In this document: piece after piece, positions 5,023 to 7,506 of the stretch | Layout: the number at the start of each line of letters is the position of its first letter | How positions within the stretch are numbered: position 1 is the stretch's first letter | Assembly: GCA_046262635.1 (NCBI GenBank) | Contig: JBHEMK010000176.1 | Span: 1 to 7,506 of the forward strand | Direction: 5' to 3' | DNA length: 7,506 bases | DNA from: JBHEMK01 sp046262635 | GTDB taxonomy: Bacteria > Actinomycetota > Thermoleophilia > Gaiellales > Gaiellaceae | The notes under the pieces: generated by a model | Database searches by the model: none | What the model saw: the letters and a program-made list of their open reading frames with translations, nothing else | Told to the model about the DNA's origin: nothing | Made by a program: the position numbers and the translations under genes

Positions 5023-6798
5023 ATGCGGAATCCTGTGGTCCTCGCGGTTGCGGCTGCCGTGGCGCTGGGGGTTGTTGCGGTCGCGGGCGCGACGAACCCG
5101 GACACGCTTGTGTCCGTCGGTAGTCCGCCCTCACCGTTCTCGCAGAACAAGCAGAACGAGCCTACGTTGGCGGTCGATGCGCATCAGCCGAACACACTTG
5201 TTGCTGGTGCCAACGAGGAAGTTGATATGGAGGCGTGTAACGCCGGTGCTGACACGAACTGTCCGTTCACCCCGGGCGTCGGCGTCTCGGGCCTCTACTT
5301 CTCGTTTGACTCGGGAACGACGTGGACGCAACCGACCTATACCGGGTGGACGGCCCGTGATTGCCTTGGCGCCGTCGGCGACGATCCCGGCTGTACGCCC
5401 CACTTTGGTCCGATCGGGACGTTACCGTGGTATTACGAGAACGGGCTTGTCTCTGATGGAGATCCTGCTGTTGCATTTGGTCCGCGGCCCGGCGCAGGTG
5501 GCTTCAGCTGGTCAAACGGCTCGCGCCTCTACTACGCCAACCTGACGTCGAACTTCGGTGCAACCCGGTCGGAGGAGGCCTTCAAGGGCTTCGAGGCGAT
5601 CGCGGTTTCGCGCACTGACGATGTGCAGGCGGCTGCTGCGGGTGACAAGAACGCGTGGTGCATCGGCGCTCGGCCGAGCGGCTGTGCGCCGGTGATCGTC
5701 AGCAAGCAGTCATCGACGACGTTCTCCGACAAGGAGCAGGTCTGGGCCGACAACGCCGCCTCGAGCCGGTTCTTCGGCACGGTCTATCTCTGTTGGGCGT
5801 CCTTCCGCGGGCAGGAGAAAGGCAATGCCGCCCCAGCCCCGCTGAACGTGGCGGTCTCGCACGACGGCGGTCAGACGTGGACGCAGCGGCAGATCACGGC
5901 CGCAGCAAACAACAGCCAGCGGAACCCCCTCGACGGCTGCACGATCCGTACCGACAGTGACGGCAACGCGTATGTGTTCGGTCTCGGAACCGCCTCGTCG
6001 GCAGGGCACCAGACGTTCGAGTTCGTGTCGATCTCTCGCGATGGTGGCTCCAGCTGGTCGAGGCCAGCACCGGTCGCCGGGCCGGTTACTCAACCGGGAA
6101 TCTTTGACCCAGCGCTCGGCCGGCCGACGATCGACGGGCTCGCCGGAGCGCGCAGCGACCTTGCTCCTGCTCCGAGCGCAGACATCGCCAACGGGGCTCC
6201 CACGGGAGCGGACGCGACGAACCGGATCGTGATGACCTACGTCAGCGGCACGATCGAGGCGCCGCACGTGTACTTCACCGAGTCGACCGACCACGCCTCC
6301 ACCTGGTCGGCGCCGACGCCGATCGAGACCGTCGGCGACCGCGGCTTGTACACGGCACCGGCAATTTCTCCGAACGGCACCGACGTCTACGTCGTCTACA
6401 ACGCGTTCACGACGCCTTACCGTCCCACTACGACTGATCCGCGATCACTCGTGGGGGTCGTGATGCACGCCAACTCCTCCACGAACCCCGGCACGCCGAC
6501 CGCGTACTTCACAGAGCTCCACCGCGGCGCGCCGGGTGACCCGCGCGGCACCAGCCAGAACGGCTTGACGGCTGAGTTTCTCGGCGACTACGTGTACGCG
6601 GTCGCAACACGCGGGTACGGCGCCGCTGTCTGGAACGACGCCCGCAACGCTGCTGACTGCCCCGCAATCGACGCGTGGCGGATGGCACTGGAAACCGGCG
6701 ACACCACCGTGCCAAAGCCGGCACCACAGCAGGACTGCCCCGCCACCTTCGGCAACTCCGACATCTACGGCGGCAGCTACCTGGACCCGACTCCCTAG
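5023..6798 (+). CDS. Secreted BNR/Asp-box beta-propeller protein (sialidase-like fold, not a proven sialidase)
   Basis: 591 aa from ATG 5023. The first 24 or so residues are a classical Sec signal peptide: MRNP, then a hydrophobic core VVLAVAAAVALGVVAVAGA, cleavage likely after AGA. The mature start NEPTLAVDAHQPNTLVAGAN is typical of extracellular BNR-repeat proteins. Four Asp-boxes (S-x-D-x-G-x-x-W) are visible: SFDSGTTW (94-101), SHDGGQTW (279-286), SRDGGSSW (338-345) and a degenerate STDHASTW (421-428). The block SDGDPAVAFGP at about 144 and a C-terminal FLGDYVYAVATRGYGAAVWNDAR complete the pattern. Ten cysteines, several in close pairs (72/80, 114/124, 213/221), suggest disulfides outside the cell. 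No FRIP motif or clear sialidase arginine triad was found, so the role could be glycan binding, hydrolysis or a structural one. No membrane anchor or sorting signal at the C-terminus, so it is probably released. It stands alone, ending 8 nt before a strong hairpin. Confidence 0.88.
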   Translation: MRNPVVLAVAAAVALGVVAVAGATNPDTLVSVGSPPSPFSQNKQNEPTLAVDAHQPNTLVAGANEEVDMEACNAGADTNCPFTPGVGVSGLYFSFDSGTTWTQPTYTGWTARDCLGAVGDDPGCTPHFGPIGTLPWYYENGLVSDGDPAVAFGPRPGAGGFSWSNGSRLYYANLTSNFGATRSEEAFKGFEAIAVSRTDDVQAAAAGDKNAWCIGARPSGCAPVIVSKQSSTTFSDKEQVWADNAASSRFFGTVYLCWASFRGQEKGNAAPAPLNVAVSHDGGQTWTQRQITAAANNSQRNPLDGCTIRTDSDGNAYVFGLGTASSAGHQTFEFVSISRDGGSSWSRPAPVAGPVTQPGIFDPALGRPTIDGLAGARSDLAPAPSADIANGAPTGADATNRIVMTYVSGTIEAPHVYFTESTDHASTWSAPTPIETVGDRGLYTAPAISPNGTDVYVVYNAFTTPYRPTTTDPRSLVGVVMHANSSTNPGTPTAYFTELHRGAPGDPRGTSQNGLTAEFLGDYVYAVATRGYGAAVWNDARNAADCPAIDAWRMALETGDTTVPKPAPQQDCPATFGNSDIYGGSYLDPTP

Positions 6799-6806
6799 GA
6801 ACAACC

Positions 6807-6843
6807 TGTGCGGCCCGGGCAGCTCGTCTACCCGGGCCGCACA
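6807..6843 (+). terminator. Perfect 13-bp stem-loop after the propeller gene
   Basis: TGTGCGGCCCGGG (6807-6819) pairs perfectly with CCCGGGCCGCACA (6831-6843) around an 11-nt loop, 8 nt after the stop codon. The stem is 11 G/C of 13 pairs. There is no following T-run (ATGCTTCGGG), which is common for actinobacterial terminators. Being symmetric, it could also work for transcripts from the right. Confidence 0.8.
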
Positions 6844-6870
6844 ATGCTTCGGGCCTCCACATCTTCCGAG

Positions 6871-6897
6871 CTCGGGCGAAGCGCCATGGAGCCCGAG
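6871..6897. repeat. Short inverted repeat beside the tandem repeat
   Basis: CTCGGGC (6871-6877) and GCCCGAG (6891-6897) form a 7-bp stem with a 13-nt loop, directly before the tandem repeat. The same CTCGGG core occurs in each repeat unit, so alternative pairings between units and the GCCCGAG arm are possible. Confidence 0.4.
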
Positions 6898-6898
6898 A

Positions 6899-6968
6899 CA
6901 TCCGCTCGGGCGACGTGTGACAAAGAGCATCCGCTCGGGCGACGTGTGACAAAGAGCATCCGGTCGGG
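6899..6968. repeat. 29-bp tandem repeat, two identical copies plus a partial third
   Basis: The unit begins CATCCGCTCGGG and ends GTGTGACAAAGAG. Copy 1 is 6899-6927 and copy 2 is 6928-6956, identical. A partial copy from 6957 (CATCCGGTCGGG) has one mismatch and then diverges. A more distant relative lies upstream: the palindrome CCGAGCTCGG (6866-6875) continues as GCTCGGGCGA, shared with the unit. The unit length is not a multiple of three and no reading frame of interest crosses it, so it is non-coding. There are no spacers, so it is not CRISPR. Confidence 0.85.
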
Positions 6969-7120
6969 ACGCTGAGCCCCGCTGCGTCCGACGGCCAGAA
7001 ACATCGCTGTCCGCGGCACGTTCCGGACCGCTCATAGGGCGGCGGCCCGCGCGGCTCAGAACCGCCGGGGTTGCCGGCAGACGGCGTCGTCGAGTCAGAC
7101 GGTGCCCCGGGCTAAGCGTC
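6969..7120. other. Stretch with no recognisable gene
   Basis: No intact ORF with convincing codon use, no RNA gene and no clear signal was found. One frame ending at TAA 7113-7115 contains GLPADGVV (7068-7091), a phrase typical of the end of a peptidoglycan-binding domain; it is too short to call but suggests that decayed sequence related to the next feature extends this far left. Confidence 0.4.
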
Positions 7121-7345
7121 CATGTCCACTCCCGCAGTACCGGCGACGGCGTCCGCAGCGTCCAGGAGGAGTTTCAGTTCCGCAACCTCTCGGGCAATCC
7201 GCACCAGGGTCTGCAGATCGACGGGGGCTGTTCGGGCTCCAAACCCAGGGGGCGGTGCTCGACTTTCAGCAGGCGCTTGGCGTCGCACCGGACGACATCG
7301 TCGGCCCAATCATGTTGCGCACGCTTCCGAATGCGAACAAGGTCC
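7121..7345 (+). pseudogene. Frameshifted peptidoglycan-binding-domain (PGBD) remnant
   Basis: Two frames join into one domain. Frame 2 (7121-7225) reads DGVRSVQEEFQFRNLSGNPH then QGLQIDG, with almost every third base G or C. Frame 1 (from 7228) reads LFGLQTQGAVLDFQQALGVA then PDDIVGPIMLRTLP. Together they give the PG_binding_1 pattern V..vQ...-DGxFGxxTxxAVxxFQ-(D)xIVGPxxLxxL. The shift falls at GGGGG (7223-7227): removing two G gives DGLFGLQTQGAV exactly. No start codon exists in frame 2 upstream, and after about 7345 the frame-1 translation stops looking like the domain although it stays open to the window end. Such domains bind cell-wall glycan in lysins and amidases. It may be a true pseudogene or an assembly/sequencing error in the G-run; the lacking start favours decay. 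Confidence 0.6.
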
Positions 7346-7496
7346 CCTGGGGAACCGGCGTGGATCCTAGACAGGATGGAGCTGTAGCCCGCGAGGGTGC
7401 GGCGTCCGGTTGTCGGCAGAGAGTGGTCGGCGCCTACGCATCTGTCGTGGGTTGCCGGGGTGTGCCCGGTAGAGCCACATACGGAGGTCGCCGACC

Positions 7497-7506
7497 ATGT
7501 ACGACT
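7497..7506 (+). CDS. Possible start of the next gene (first codons only)
   Basis: ATG 7497 is preceded by a good Shine-Dalgarno, GGAGG (7483-7487), at 9 nt. Only Met-Tyr-Asp and one base are inside the window, so nothing can be said of the product. It could instead be chance. Confidence 0.35.

Noticed and set aside
5023..6798. Calling the propeller protein a sialidase
   Set aside because: Asp-boxes show the fold only; catalytic motifs of sialidases were not found by eye.
6899..6968. CRISPR array, suggested by the 29-bp repeat length
   Set aside because: The units abut with no spacers, there are only two full copies, and no cas genes are present.
7112..7309. Minus-strand 65-aa ORF with a helical C-terminus (VDLQTLVRIAREVAELKLLL)
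   Set aside because: The opposite strand gives a recognisable peptidoglycan-binding domain with better third-position G/C over the same bases; the N-terminal half of the minus ORF looks random.

Overview
The window is about 7.5 kb of high-GC DNA with G/C-rich third codon positions, GTG/TTG starts and at least one likely leaderless start. This suggests an actinobacterium; a Thermoleophilia-like or other soil/metagenomic lineage is a guess. Two metabolic operons point at each other, a secreted beta-propeller gene follows, and the right end is non-coding or decayed.

Region 1 (1-1325, + strand): a tightly packed operon. It holds the 3' end of a xanthine-dehydrogenase-family molybdopterin subunit, a single-domain cupin, and two tandem 4-oxalocrotonate-tautomerase-like proteins. 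Junctions are -8, -1 and +2 nt, so translational coupling is likely. A molybdenum hydroxylase, a cupin and two tautomerases fit oxidation and isomerisation of a (hetero)aromatic or enol/keto-acid compound, but the substrate cannot be read from the sequence.

Region 2 (1322-3959/3992, - strand): an adenosylcobalamin-dependent diol/glycerol dehydratase. The small subunit (PduE-like) comes first, followed by one polypeptide that fuses the large (PduC-like) and medium (PduD-like) subunits. The N-terminal extensions that in the Pdu system carry microcompartment-targeting helices are missing. The stop codons of regions 1 and 2 share one CTAG tetramer.

Region 3 (3985-4671, + strand): a short-chain dehydrogenase/reductase, divergent from the dehydratase. 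The two start codons are about 25 bp apart around a shared TATA core, so co-regulation is likely. The SDR could process the aldehyde or a related carbonyl made by the dehydratase (inference).

Region 4 (4672-6843): a 0.35-kb spacer with two abutting dyads and a doubtful minus-strand ORF, then a secreted BNR/Asp-box beta-propeller protein with a clear signal peptide, ending at a perfect 13-bp hairpin.

Region 5 (6844-7506): no intact gene. It contains a 29-bp tandem repeat, a frameshifted peptidoglycan-binding-domain coding remnant (two frames joined at a G5 run), and a plausible ribosome-binding site with an ATG at the very end that may open the next gene.
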